A stretch of 24,411 nt of DNA from Chara braunii (lineage: Eukaryota > Streptophyta > Charophyceae > Charales > Characeae): the NCBI GenBank assembly GCA_003427395.1, contig BFEA01000047.1, forward strand, positions 3,903,793-3,928,203. Reading direction: 5' to 3'. How positions within the stretch are numbered: the stretch's first letter is position 1; each line of letters begins with the position of its first letter. A model generated the notes under the pieces. That model did no database searches and was not told the DNA's origin. It saw only the letters and a program-made list of their open reading frames with translations. Position numbers and translations under genes: made by a program. Shown here piece by piece: positions 1 through 8,875 of this stretch.

Positions 1-86
1 GCTGCGCAGATGCAAGTGTGCTGCGCTAATGCAGAGCAGCGCTGCGCTAAGAAGAAGCAGGGCAGCGCTAGGCGGTAGGGCGCTGC
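1..86. repeat. Short GC-rich imperfect repeats (gctgcgct-type)
   Basis: The octamer gctgcgct and its relatives (gcagcgcta, gcgctgcc) recur about six times in 86 bases, including the 10-base palindrome gcagcgctgc at 36-45. This is simple degenerate repetition at the edge of the window. The true extent to the left is unknown. Confidence 0.45.
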
Positions 87-639
87 CTGCTTGCAGAGCA
101 CTGGCGGACATAGCCGGGCCGCATGAGGGTGCAGGGGAGGTGAGGGCGAAGGTGGTACTTCAGAGGTGAAGGGCGCTGTGTGGGTAACAAGGGAGAGTGC
201 GGGGAAGAGGACATGTACCTGGTTATGGAGGAGATCGGCATTGGTGTTGACATCATCACTCGTTGGTAGTCAAGTTGTCTGGTTGCTTTTAATTGTTATA
301 GTTGTAGGATAGTTGTAGAGTAGATAGGGCGCCTGGCGCCATTCACAAGAGAGAGCTACGTTTGGGTTATGCTGTTGGTGTTACCCTGGTGGGCATGGAC
401 ATTGACTAACGATTCTTTTGTATCATTCTCAATTGGATGGTTACTCGGTTCCATGTGCTATCTGCTTCGGCTTTAACTACTTGGACTTCAGTGTGATTTT
501 GTATTCTGGATTTCTGTGCTTCGTCCATACTCATGTTCCTTGCAGATGGGTTTATACCAGAGATTTAGAAAAACAGCTCAATCATGATGTTCTTCACCTC
601 TTCGCAAACGGGTGTTATATCCAACGCTATAGTCGAAGC
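87..639. other. No recognisable gene (553 bp)
   Basis: Short open stretches exist in two plus frames (about 93-164 and 144-269, the latter ending in a run of acidic and hydrophobic residues), but neither resembles a family I know and neither has a convincing start. The stretch could hold the end of an exon or an old repeat. A pyrimidine-rich run ending in ttgcag before 545 looks like a splice acceptor, but nothing around it supports a gene. Confidence 0.3.
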
Positions 640-800
640 CATAGCAGCCAGACCATTCAACTTAGAAACAATGTCTGGCCCATCAGAAAGCAAGTCAAGA
701 AAACATAGCAGTCAGGCCATTCAACTTAGAAACAATGTCTGGCCCATCAGAAAGCAAGTAAAGAAAACATAGCAATCTGGCCATTCAACCTAGAAACACG
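639..800 (+). repeat. 64-bp tandem repeat, about 2.3 copies
   Basis: The core ccattcaacttagaaacaat begins at 653 and 717, and a diverged third copy begins at 781, so the period is exactly 64 bases. The first two units differ at only a few positions; the third is cut off after about 20 bases. An in-frame open stretch crosses the array (418-708), but its sequence is only the translated repeat and is not called as a gene. Confidence 0.85.
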
Positions 801-1199
801 CCTCACCTTTTTTGTGACCCATCAGTCTTAAACAAAACCACCTTCCTCCCACCTTCCCCCAATTTATCCCCCTTTGTTTGATTTTTGGCAACACTGAAAG
901 TAGGATTTACGCAAGTTTTTCTTTATGATTAAGTTTCAGAAAGAATCAATAAAACATAAGGTTGCTCCAATGCGCTTCAATAAGACTAGAGAGATGTATG
1001 TAAATAAGGGTATTAGTGCACTCACATAAGGCAAAAAAGATTGCCTGATAGTTCCCAGCCTCCGAAACTCTTCCCGAGTCCCGGTAGAGCTCCTGCAATC
1101 GGTGGGTGGATCTTCTTCAAAGGCCTTGGCGGGGGTTACGGGTTTCCAATCCCGCCTGCCACGTTCCTTTCCGAACCAGATTAGACTTTAGAAGACCAA
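801..1199. other. No recognisable gene (399 bp)
   Basis: AT-rich sequence up to about 1030, then a more GC-rich block that may belong to the element whose 3' end lies at 1422. No coding frame, RNA gene or repeat boundary could be fixed. Confidence 0.3.
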
Positions 1200-1422
1200 G
1201 AGGATTGAAGAGGCACTATTGCCCCCATCTATGGTTGCTGGGCCCGTTTCCCATCATGTGCTGATGTATCATGTTAACATTGTATCTTTGGAAACGATGG
1301 ACGCGTTTTCCAACAGGTGTAACTCCCCACCAGTAGACTGCAGCCCCCTGCAGGACAGGTAGGAGTACATGCTCGTATCATTACTCCTATATGTTTTTGC
1401 AGGTGGATTAAAAAAAAAAAAA
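1200..1422 (+). mobile_element. Relic of a LINE/SINE 3' end with poly(A) tail
   Basis: The block 1299-1353 (ggacgc, ttttccaacaggtg, ctccccaccagtaga, cagcc) matches the end of the 3' UTR of the LINE at 17762-17820 and, in reverse complement, the 3' UTR end of the minus-strand LINE near 18431-18498. As in those two, it lies about 60-110 bases upstream of an A tract (13 A at 1410-1422). Degenerate copies of the same hairpin motif can be traced near 1231-1250 and 1288-1305. There is no coding part, so it is either a severely 5'-truncated LINE or a SINE carrying a LINE tail. The left boundary is uncertain. Confidence 0.6.
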
Positions 1423-3240
1423 GGTTTCACACTCTCGAGTTATGAGGAAGAAACAACAACTCATGCGAGAGGGCCTTGAGGGATGCGCCTGAGGGCCGCG
1501 CAACGACGATCAAAACGCAGCAAGGACTGACGAGTTGTAGCCAAATACATGAAAGATGGTTAACCAACGACCAAAACCTAGAGCACCTGCACACTGACAA
1601 ACCTTCACGTTGAAGCAATGGCGCCTTTGTTGAGACGGACCACCTCCCCAAGTCGCAGCATTGTTTCTCCTTACTAGACCGCCGCTTTGAAGCCTAAAAA
1701 GGTTGCGTTTAAATAAAGCATACCCCTTGTACTATACCGGAATGACAGGCAAAACCCAATCATTTGCAGCAAGGCAAAGCGTGCTCACAACAAAAACACA
1801 ACACAAGACATTGTGCACTCAGCAGAATATACAGCAATGCACAGTCAGTAGCATTGTGCAGCAAAGGTCCCCTAGCGGCGGCCGCTCATTTGAGAGACGG
1901 TTAACGGAGACCCAAATATTCGCCGTTTTCGTTGGCAATTGCGGTGCGAATTTTATCAAAAATTTTAAACACAAACGATATGAGACCATAGTGCAAACAT
2001 CAAAAAAGGAAACAGGCAAAAAAAAACGAAAAAAAAAAAAAAAAAACACTATGAAACCCGAACACAAAGACACTGTCCGAGTCAAAATGAAGCGTCCAAC
2101 GAATCCAACAAAATGCCAACTTTTCCATTATTGATCCAAACATGTCAAAACTGCATACATGACGTACCCTAAAACACATATATGTCACACAAAAAGAAAA
2201 ACAAGAAAAAAAGCAAAAAGCCAGCACAATATGACAGTTTCAGTGCAATTCGGTGCAAAATTCGTCGAAAATAATACCCCTGGTTAACCACTTCCAAGTC
2301 GGCGCCCTGAAGTCGCAAGATCACTACACTTTTCGAATGCTCGCACGCGGAGAACCACCGGCCCCTTGGCCTAGTTTCAAATTTGTAAAATCACAATAAA
2401 ATCAGGTAGTCAAATGCCCCGCCCCGCAAAAAAAAAAAAATCAGATCTACACTGATTTGACATCGGTGGGGGACCAAAACAACGAAACTCAAATGTCACT
2501 GAAAGTATAAAGTTACCATCATTACCAATAATATGAACGATGCTCTTCCCTTCACTGGCGCCCAACGCCCGAATGATTACACAACTACTTTACTCTATTT
2601 GAGCTCTAACTGATGAAGCTACCCGTTGTTGTCAGTAGCAACAATTAGAGAACAGACATACGTCGACCTTATAGACCCCTGTTAGGACCAAGTTTGCGGT
2701 TCACTCCTGCTGTTGTGCTTTTCCTCTAGATCTACTGTTCTCTTCTTACATACATATGCACCGTTATGTCTACCACGTTCTGAGCACGATTGTAACCAAA
2801 GGGACGATGGTGGATAAGGAAGGAGATCACGTAGTTTAAAAGTGTTAAAACATAGATTGAAAAGTGGTCGGACATGATTCCAACTGTAGCCACGGGCTTG
2901 GTTTCGTTACCCAGCAAACGCACAAAACGAGAACGAATCTTCGGGTTGAACGTGGAATGGTGCATCGCCTCCTATTACATAGTTTGCGCACTACGCCCTC
3001 TCAATTCTTGGGGAGTGGGAAAGGATGATCTTCCGTTAGCTCACATGTAGACACACTTCAAAAGTGAGAGTAAATCTCTCATTAAAACATGGTTAGATAC
3101 ATACTAACCGAGTTCACCCATAATTGCTCAAAATTAGATGAATGTTGTGCTAGAACACAGAAAGATTCAACTTTAGATGGAAAGGTTGCCCTTAAAGTAA
3201 GATTGGGACGAGACACGCTACGTTGAAGACCACAACATAA
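1423..3240. other. Gene-free stretch with A-rich low complexity
   Basis: No coding region, RNA gene or transposon end was recognised. It holds a purine tract (about 2006-2046, long A runs) and an A13 run near 2428-2440. The open frames over the A tract encode only lysine runs or, on the other strand, phenylalanine runs, and are artefacts of low complexity. Confidence 0.4.
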
Positions 3241-3700
3241 GGAAGTGGGCAACTGCTTGATCCCGGAGACCACCACGACGAAACGACGAGAACTACAATG
3301 ACGATCGTTACGATGGACAATGCTATTACCGCATTCGACGAACATCACCAAGATGATGAGCTCGATGACAGGAAACACTGTGATTTGCAACCTAAGGACG
3401 AGGATCATGAGCAGCATGGCAACTGGGACGAGCGCGAGTTCCTAGGATGATATATGCCAAACACCAAGATGAGGAAAATGTCTACCTCAGCATGCAGCGC
3501 GCTCCTTAGCGGGATCCCAACGACGAAGGTGTGATGAACCGACCATGAAGGAGAACGAGCACTGTCACGCCGTCGGACAACTCCAATCATTGTAACAAAC
3601 TCCACGGTCATGACGACAATCAGGGCATGGGAACGATCACGAACACGAAGACAACCACAATTAAAACGAGCACGTTGACGAATAGAACCGCCTATGTAGG
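3241..3700 (+). pseudogene. Possible relic encoding an Asp/Glu/His/Asn-rich protein
   Basis: Plus-strand frames in this stretch are strikingly rich in D, E, H, N and Q. One segment, about 3266-3449, reads as an acidic His-rich run (for example DEHHQDDELDDRKH and DEDHEQHGNWDERE), and the style continues in other frames about 3440-3490 and 3600-3690 after stops or shifts. The DNA is a loose array of acga/atga/caycay steps, so it may be either a decayed low-complexity protein gene or simple-sequence DNA that happens to translate this way. No domain is recognisable. Confidence 0.2.
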
Positions 3701-3907
3701 GGTTTCGCTCCATTACTTCCAAAATATGCATGAACCAAGAATGTATCTATTGCTAGAACACGGGAAGATGCATCACCACATTCCAAATACCCCTCTTAGC
3801 TGCCATGCAATCCCAAACCTGCTTAGCTCTGAGACTCACATTCCGTTGCTAAAACTAACACTGCCGCCAAATTCATAATGCACAAAACCCCCTACCTAAA
3901 ATTTTAC

Positions 3908-3937
3908 TTCACTCGATTTCATTGAGAATCGAGTGAA
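3908..3937. repeat. Perfect 11-bp inverted repeat (hairpin)
   Basis: ttcactcgatt at 3908-3918 pairs perfectly with aatcgagtgaa at 3927-3937 across an 8-base loop. It is isolated in AT-rich DNA, with no adjacent T run that would make a terminator. Confidence 0.8.
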
Positions 3938-4020
3938 ATCCAGTCTCTTACTCCTACCATATGTGCACCTTCACGACCTCTTCGCGCACCTCTTTTCTTC
4001 ACTACTGTTTTCACCTGAAA

Positions 4021-4045
4021 ATAACGCCCAAGCGCCAGGCGTTAT
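4021..4045. repeat. ataacgcc palindromic repeat, copy 1
   Basis: ataacgcc (4021-4028) is the exact reverse complement of ggcgttat (4038-4045), with a 9-base spacer. It shares its core (taacgc...gcgtta) with the palindromes further on between 4345 and 4480, so it looks like a member of a small dispersed family. Confidence 0.65.
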
Positions 4046-4344
4046 ATTCATTAAATTTGCAATAACTTCGGTGAGGCAGTAAAATTAAAAAATTAAAAAA
4101 AAAAAAAAAATTATGAAAAGAAAATATGTTATCCAGGATTGGAATGCGACCAACTTTGGCTGTGGGTGACTTCATAATTCCTTATAAACTCCGAAATATA
4201 AAATAAAAATGAAAACTAAAGCGAAAATATACCCCTTGGAAGTCAAAACCCCATTCGACCCTCTTCAAAACTCATGTATACCCCTTTCCCCGCTCTTTGG
4301 AACCCATGTATACTACCTCTTCAAGGCACTCTGCCCACGTAAGA
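4046..4344. other. AT-rich stretch without a gene
   Basis: It contains an A-rich tract (about 4088-4110) and two partial direct repeats of a catgtatac motif (about 4273 and 4308). An open plus frame from 4209 to 4418 has low-complexity content and no recognisable domain. Confidence 0.3.
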
Positions 4345-4376
4345 TTCAAATACAACGCTCGAGCGTTTTATTCGAA
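4345..4376. repeat. 32-bp near-perfect palindrome with perfect 14-bp core
   Basis: The core aacgctcgagcgtt (4354-4367) is its own reverse complement. The flanks ttcaaatac and ttattcgaa extend the symmetry to 32 bases with two mismatched pairs. It can form a cruciform or a hairpin if transcribed. Confidence 0.8.
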
Positions 4377-4482
4377 TATAACGCCCGAACATTCTATTCA
4401 AAGGGGCGTTCTATTTGAAAAAAGTGAGTAAAAACAAAAATCTCATCTTTTTAGGGTAAGTTGAATACAACGCTCGGGCGTG
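4372..4482. repeat. Degenerate further copies of the aacgc/gcgtt palindrome family
   Basis: Half-sites of the same family follow directly: a ttcgaatataacgcccgaac segment (4372-4390), a ggggcgttctatttgaa segment (about 4404-4419), and a gttgaatacaacgctcgggcg segment (about 4462-4481). Together with the copies at 4021 and 4345 this makes a cluster of about five related half or full palindromes in 460 bases. Confidence 0.5.
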
Positions 4483-4559
4483 ATTTTTGGGTAAAGACGG
4501 TAACTCTTCAAATTCTCAAATGATAAAATTATCGTAACCATTACACTCGCGATGACCGA

Positions 4560-5150
4560 AGACTCTCACCTATCATTTTAGTTCGCATGATTCCATCGAT
4601 AAAACGAGCGAATAAAGTTATTTCCCCTTCACCATATCCGCTCTCGACGCCTTCGTCGTCTCCTCCTTCGTACCCGTCGGTGCCAACTCCAATTCACAGC
4701 ACACGGTCACACCGTCGTGCGCTAAGCTGCCCAACAACTCCAACTATCTTGCGGGGAACTTTGGAGGGAACCTACTAGACGATTTGATTGGTCTTTCACT
4801 TCTATACCGAAGTCCGACGAAAGATCTGCAAAGTACCGTTGCAGGCCTCCGCTACAGTGTCCATGACCCGCTCTGTGCAGACCTGGTTCAACATCTCTTG
4901 GGTCCCGACAGGCACCCTCACACTCTACCCTCTCATAGCAGATTGTGGTCGTGGATGGTTGACCCACCATTGGCCACCAAGGTTCCCCGCCACTCAAATC
5001 CCTTCCAGCTCGTGGGCTAAGCACCTATCGGCTCGTATCCACGTTGATTCCTCGGACCTCGCTTTTCAAACCGACAGGATAGACGAATTTCTCCAGCATC
5101 TCGAACACGCAGAAGCCACAACTGTCGGCAAAAGGGGCACGTGCTCGTAG
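4560..5150 (+). pseudogene. Possible broken coding relic, family unknown
   Basis: Two plus frames carry long open runs that meet around 4785-4800. One (about 4720-4800) has a GNFGGNLLDDLIG-type run, and a second frame, open from 4788 to 5150, has hydrophobic and polar residues typical of real protein (120 codons). A single-base shift near 4790 would join them. I do not recognise the family; it could also be chance in GC-richer DNA. An overlapping minus-strand open frame (4722-5024) competes with this reading. Confidence 0.2.
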
Positions 5151-6158
5151 TCCTTGAATGTAGTGCCTCACGTCAAACAAGAAGATGAATATCAACATTT
5201 GAACTGACCTGCCGTAGACGCCGCCGACAATTCAAACTTGTAGTATTTTATCCATCTGCTCCCGACGAAGTCGTACTTAGGTCTGTATTTCATTAGTTTA
5301 GGGCGTACCAAGTGAGATAAACCTATTGGTTTCAGCACCAGTTCCAAAACCGGCATCGGAACTCGTACCGAGCCACAAAAAATAGGACTCAAAATAAAAT
5401 AAAATAAAAGGAAAGAGAGGAAAGGGAAGAGGGGGAAGGACTGATGTGACTCCCTCTCTGGTCGTGCCAAATGGGGCATGTTGTTGGGGCTGGCAACAAA
5501 ACCAAGGGGGGAGTCCCACCAAACCCTTAACCCCTCAGCTCCTTCAAGATGCGTCGTCACTCCTTTGCTATCACCTTCTACCCTTAATCCCGATACCTGT
5601 AGGTTGAAAGTCCATTGCCATAACCAATAGTGTTAGGCCAAAGGCTGAGTTTAACACTAGCTCACACCTATAGGTGTCGCACGACGCGTGGGCCTACTGA
5701 AACACCCTAAAGGCCACACCTCTGCCTATCGGTCGTATCCACGCTGGCAAAGCTCCCGCAATCGACGCATGGGGGCCCGAGCCACATTTTTACTCCATCG
5801 CTCACTCCGATCACCACACAAAAGTCGCACCGCCGTCACAGCCGATCTCCGCACTAGCGCACGTGCATCACGGTTTAACGCATCAACCAAGGGAAAAATC
5901 ACTTAGTCCTAATTTAATTGAAATTAAAAACTTGACCAGTAGATGTGCAAACTCTATGCCATTAATAAGAAAACATCACACGCGATTCAATACTGCGTGC
6001 CCACGCACTCCCTATTCTTCCTCTGACTCTTGTCTATTGGTTGTCAAAAGAAGATTCCGACCACGACTCGCGTGATGCACCCAACTTATAATGCAAACCT
6101 CGTTTTTGTGATTTGAAGAAATCAGGGCGGATACCCTTGTACGGGTATTTGCACCGAC
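5151..6158. other. Gene-free stretch (about 1 kb)
   Basis: No coding region, RNA gene or repeat array was recognised. A purine-rich A/G block lies at 5390-5450. A 19-20 base direct repeat (cctatcgg(c)tcgtatccacg) links 5027-5046 to 5725-5743, too short to define an element. The start of the L0 retrotransposon relic is placed at its right edge. Confidence 0.35.
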
Positions 6159-6708
6159 AACGTGATCAACATTAGCCTGGGACTCTGAGAGCAAATTAAA
6201 CGCTTAGCGCCACAAACAGTAGAGTGTATTGATCCTATGATGTGGCTGGAAGATTGTGCTTGGTCCCTCCCAAGAGGAAAAATCAGGGATTTAACAAGGG
6301 AGTTGCCTTCTAACAGACTAGCTGCGATGAATAACTTGTGTAATGATCCGTTTTGATTTACAGTTGTCGAAACATGGAGGAAACTGTCTCGAACTGATAA
6401 AATCTCCCTAGAAAGGTGGGACGAAGTGTGCCAACGACCCCTTTTTGATAATAAATAAGTTAGAGATTCTCAAGGGTGCGTCCTTCGCTATATGGATTCG
6501 CCAGGGAATGGATGGGTAAAGAGGAGTTTTGAGAATAGTTGATATATGGAATGAAGAGATAAATGATTGGATTGATCGTGCAACACTAAAGGGGCACCTC
6601 CGTTATTGTCATCATGCAAAGGATGCATTATATAAAACAATTGAGATAATTCTATTGGACTTAGTTCTGTTTTTTTGTAACGGACCTAAATTAAGATAAA
6701 TGACTGGG
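6159..6708 (+). pseudogene. LINE L0, piece 1: ORF2 region after the reverse transcriptase
   Basis: This decayed ORF2 segment aligns with L1a (15240-15890) and L1b (minus, about 21040-21650). Visible matches are a NVIN...AWDS block, then EQIKRLAP, IDPMMWLED, SLPRGK, TWRKL, RWDEVCQRPLF, WVKRSF, DIWNEE, LRYCH and the start of the INDWV module, spread over three frames. About 50 codons are missing after AWDS. The stop at 6354 (TGA) replaces a tryptophan present in both sister copies (FWIR, YWVR). The piece ends where L1a inserted and resumes at 17929. It is the oldest-looking LINE in the stack. Confidence 0.85.
6693..6708 (+). repeat. Target-site duplication of L1a, left copy
   Basis: aagataaatgactggg is repeated exactly at 17913-17928, directly after the A-rich tail of L1a. 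The leading aa on the right is ambiguous with the tail, leaving at least 14 unambiguous bases. Removing 6709-17928 rejoins the L0 reading frame (NDW + VTITN). Confidence 0.93.
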
Positions 6709-7100
6709 AAAATTCCAAATGTGACATGTTTGAAACTACCTACATTTTCACGCCAGTAGCGCCGAACCGCGGCAGGGCGTAACTAAGGGGTACCAGCGCG
6801 ACCTGTGGGAGCACGCCAACGCCGGCTGTTCAAGGTGAGGGGGGCGGGGGCAACGTTACAACGCCATGCCATCGCCGACGGACATGGCTGGTGGAGGGTC
6901 GCCGGGAGTATGTGGTGACGCGGTCCTCATTGGGAGTGTGATTCTGCTGGAGCCGATCAAGGCAAATGACACATGTGCGAGAGTGGGAAGAAAACACATG
7001 GTGCGCATGTGAAGAGAGCATTTGTGTATGGACCTGGGCGTGGAAGACAACGTCGGCCCACGTTATCGCCGATAGAGCTGGGTGGAGGTGGGAGGGATAT

Positions 7101-7440
7101 TATCTGGCTCTTGAGTGGGCGAGCAGTGAGTATACATGGAACATTTGAGACAACATATCTCGGGCGGCATGCGACATCTTCAAGAGACTACGTAACGAAA
7201 ACTGGTAAGTGTACGTCGGAGCACATCGCGGGAGGCCAGCGACATCTTCAGGAGACTACGTCAAGGAAACCGGTGAGTGTACGTCGGGGGTTCAAAAGAC
7301 ATCATCTGGCTTTTGAGTGGGCGAGCGGTGAGTATACATGGAATAATTGAGACGACTCACCGCGGGCGGCATACGACATCTTCAGGAGACCGACATCTTC
7401 AGGAGACTACGTTAAGGAAACCGGTGAGTGTACGTAGGGG
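7101..7440 (+). repeat. About 202-bp tandem repeat with nested sub-repeats in the L1a 5' UTR
   Basis: The segment tatctggctcttgagtgggc and its continuation near 7101 recurs near 7302 with only a few substitutions, a period of about 202 bases. Inside it the sub-repeat beginning gacatcttca(g/a)gaga occurs at 7173, 7241, 7375 and 7392, three times followed by actacgt, an aaac(c/t)ggt block and gagtgtacgt. The copies at 7375 and 7392 are only 17 bases apart, a truncated duplication. Confidence 0.8.
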
Positions 7441-8445
7441 GTTCGAAAGGGTGAGTTTTGAAAAGGGGCGGGGAAGGGGGTTGCAAGATAGTAGAAGGCG
7501 AGAAAATGAGGAGAGCTGGGAGTGAATAAGAAGAGGAAAAGGGGGCAGGGGGAGATTGGTGAAGTGATTCGTGAAGTGGAAGGTTGGCGGGGAGGAGATA
7601 ACGAATGGATAAGGGTGATCATTATTGATGGGCCACCGCCGTCACTGAGTAATCCGGGTGGTACCTGGCGCCTGAGCGGGTGAGTGGCAAGTGCACGTGG
7701 GCAGTGGGACAACACGTCGTGGGAGGGGGAAGGGGCTTGCGATCAAAGAAGGGGAGGGCTTCTGGGTGGGGGGGGGTGAGTTGCAAGCTCTGCGAGCGAT
7801 CCAGGAAGGGGAGGTGTACGTCCCGGGGTTCGAAGGGGAGGTGGACGTCCGGGGGTGTTTGCAAGATAGTTGGCGACAGGTATCAGGGTGTGTACACGTG
7901 TATCGGCAGGACGGTGCATCGCGAGCAGGTGATCCAAAAGAAAAGAGACCGGTGAAAAGTGAGGGCCTTCGGGGGAAATTCGCGCCGAAAAGGGGAGGGT
8001 AGATGGGGGATATCGAAAGAAAGGAAGGAGCGGTCACAAGAGACAGTGAGGGGGGCAGGAAAGGTATAGGAGGAAAAAGGGGAGTGTGGCTAACAATTGA
8101 GAAAAAGGATAAAGGGGGGGGGGGAACCAGGTAAGGGGAGACTTGTGTGCGAGACTACCACCCCGAGAAAGGGAGGGAAGGTGGGGGATATAGGAGGAAA
8201 GGAAGGATTGGCCAAACAATAGAGGGGAGGAGGGAGTTAATCAGAGGGTGTGAGGGGAGGGCTGGATGATGGTGATAGAAAAGAGTTTGGGGAAACACGG
8301 TAGCGAAGACAACGAATGCAACGAATTGGAGACACGGGGCACGCCTGGTCATTCCCCCGAAATCTGTAGTAATGAACTCATAAATTGGGGTAAACACCTA
8401 AAAATCAGGTTTGTGAGAATTGAAATAATTAAAATAACAACAAAG

Positions 8446-8502
8446 AAACAAGGAAGAAACAAGGAAAAACAAGGAAAAACAAGGAGAAACAAGGAAAAAC
8501 AA
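8446..8502 (+). repeat. 10-bp minisatellite (acaaggaaaa-type), about 5 copies
   Basis: Consecutive units of acaaggaaga/acaaggaaaa/acaaggagaa with a 10-base period. This is simple sequence in the L1a 5' UTR. The open frame across it (8266-8538) only translates the repeat. Confidence 0.85.
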
Positions 8503-8875
8503 TTAAATCTAATAAAAACAAAAGTCACTGCGCAATAAATATGAGCAGAGAGTATAACAAAGAGCATAAAAATAGTATTAACAACAGACACTAGCTACAT
8601 CACCACCATGAGAACGACCAATAGAATACAACGTGCGCACAAAAGATTAGATTCAATGCTGTTCTACAGTGGGGCGACAAGGCAACTGACGGACCAACAC
8701 CTCTGTCATAAAAAATGGTCACAACAGAATCACGACCTGCCCCTCCACCCGCCTTGCGGTCATAGAAGATGGTGGGAGGTGTCCCACAACGGGAGGAGGA
8801 CATGGGGGTTCTGACAGAGGATGAGAGAATGAGGGAACAACGATGAGGGATGGTTCTTGGGGAAGGGATTGTTGA

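Larger units (their letters stand above)
6709..8875 (+). promoter_or_regulatory. L1a 5' UTR, G/purine-rich with internal repeats
   Basis: These 2.17 kb between the left duplication and ORF1 contain no credible gene. The plus strand is strongly G- and purine-rich from about 7430 to 8260, including long G runs. Tandem repeats (7100-7440 and 8446-8502) and a roughly duplicated block (about 7995-8040 against 8166-8215, both with gggggatat followed by aaaggaagg) are typical of LINE 5' ends, where internal promoters reside. No core promoter element could be pinpointed. Confidence 0.6.

Noticed and set aside
1703-2227. Open frames over the A-rich tract (Lys-rich or Phe-rich)
   Set aside because: Homopolymer translation with no domain or start context.
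5027-5743. LTR pair or tandem element defined by the cctatcgg(c)tcgtatccacg direct repeat
   Set aside because: Only about 20 bases match and the flanks are unrelated; it may be chance or a fragment of an unknown repeat.
7642-8397. Proline-rich minus-strand open frames in the G-rich 5' UTR
   Set aside because: They are the complement of purine/G-rich low-complexity DNA, overlap each other in several frames and lack recognisable domains.
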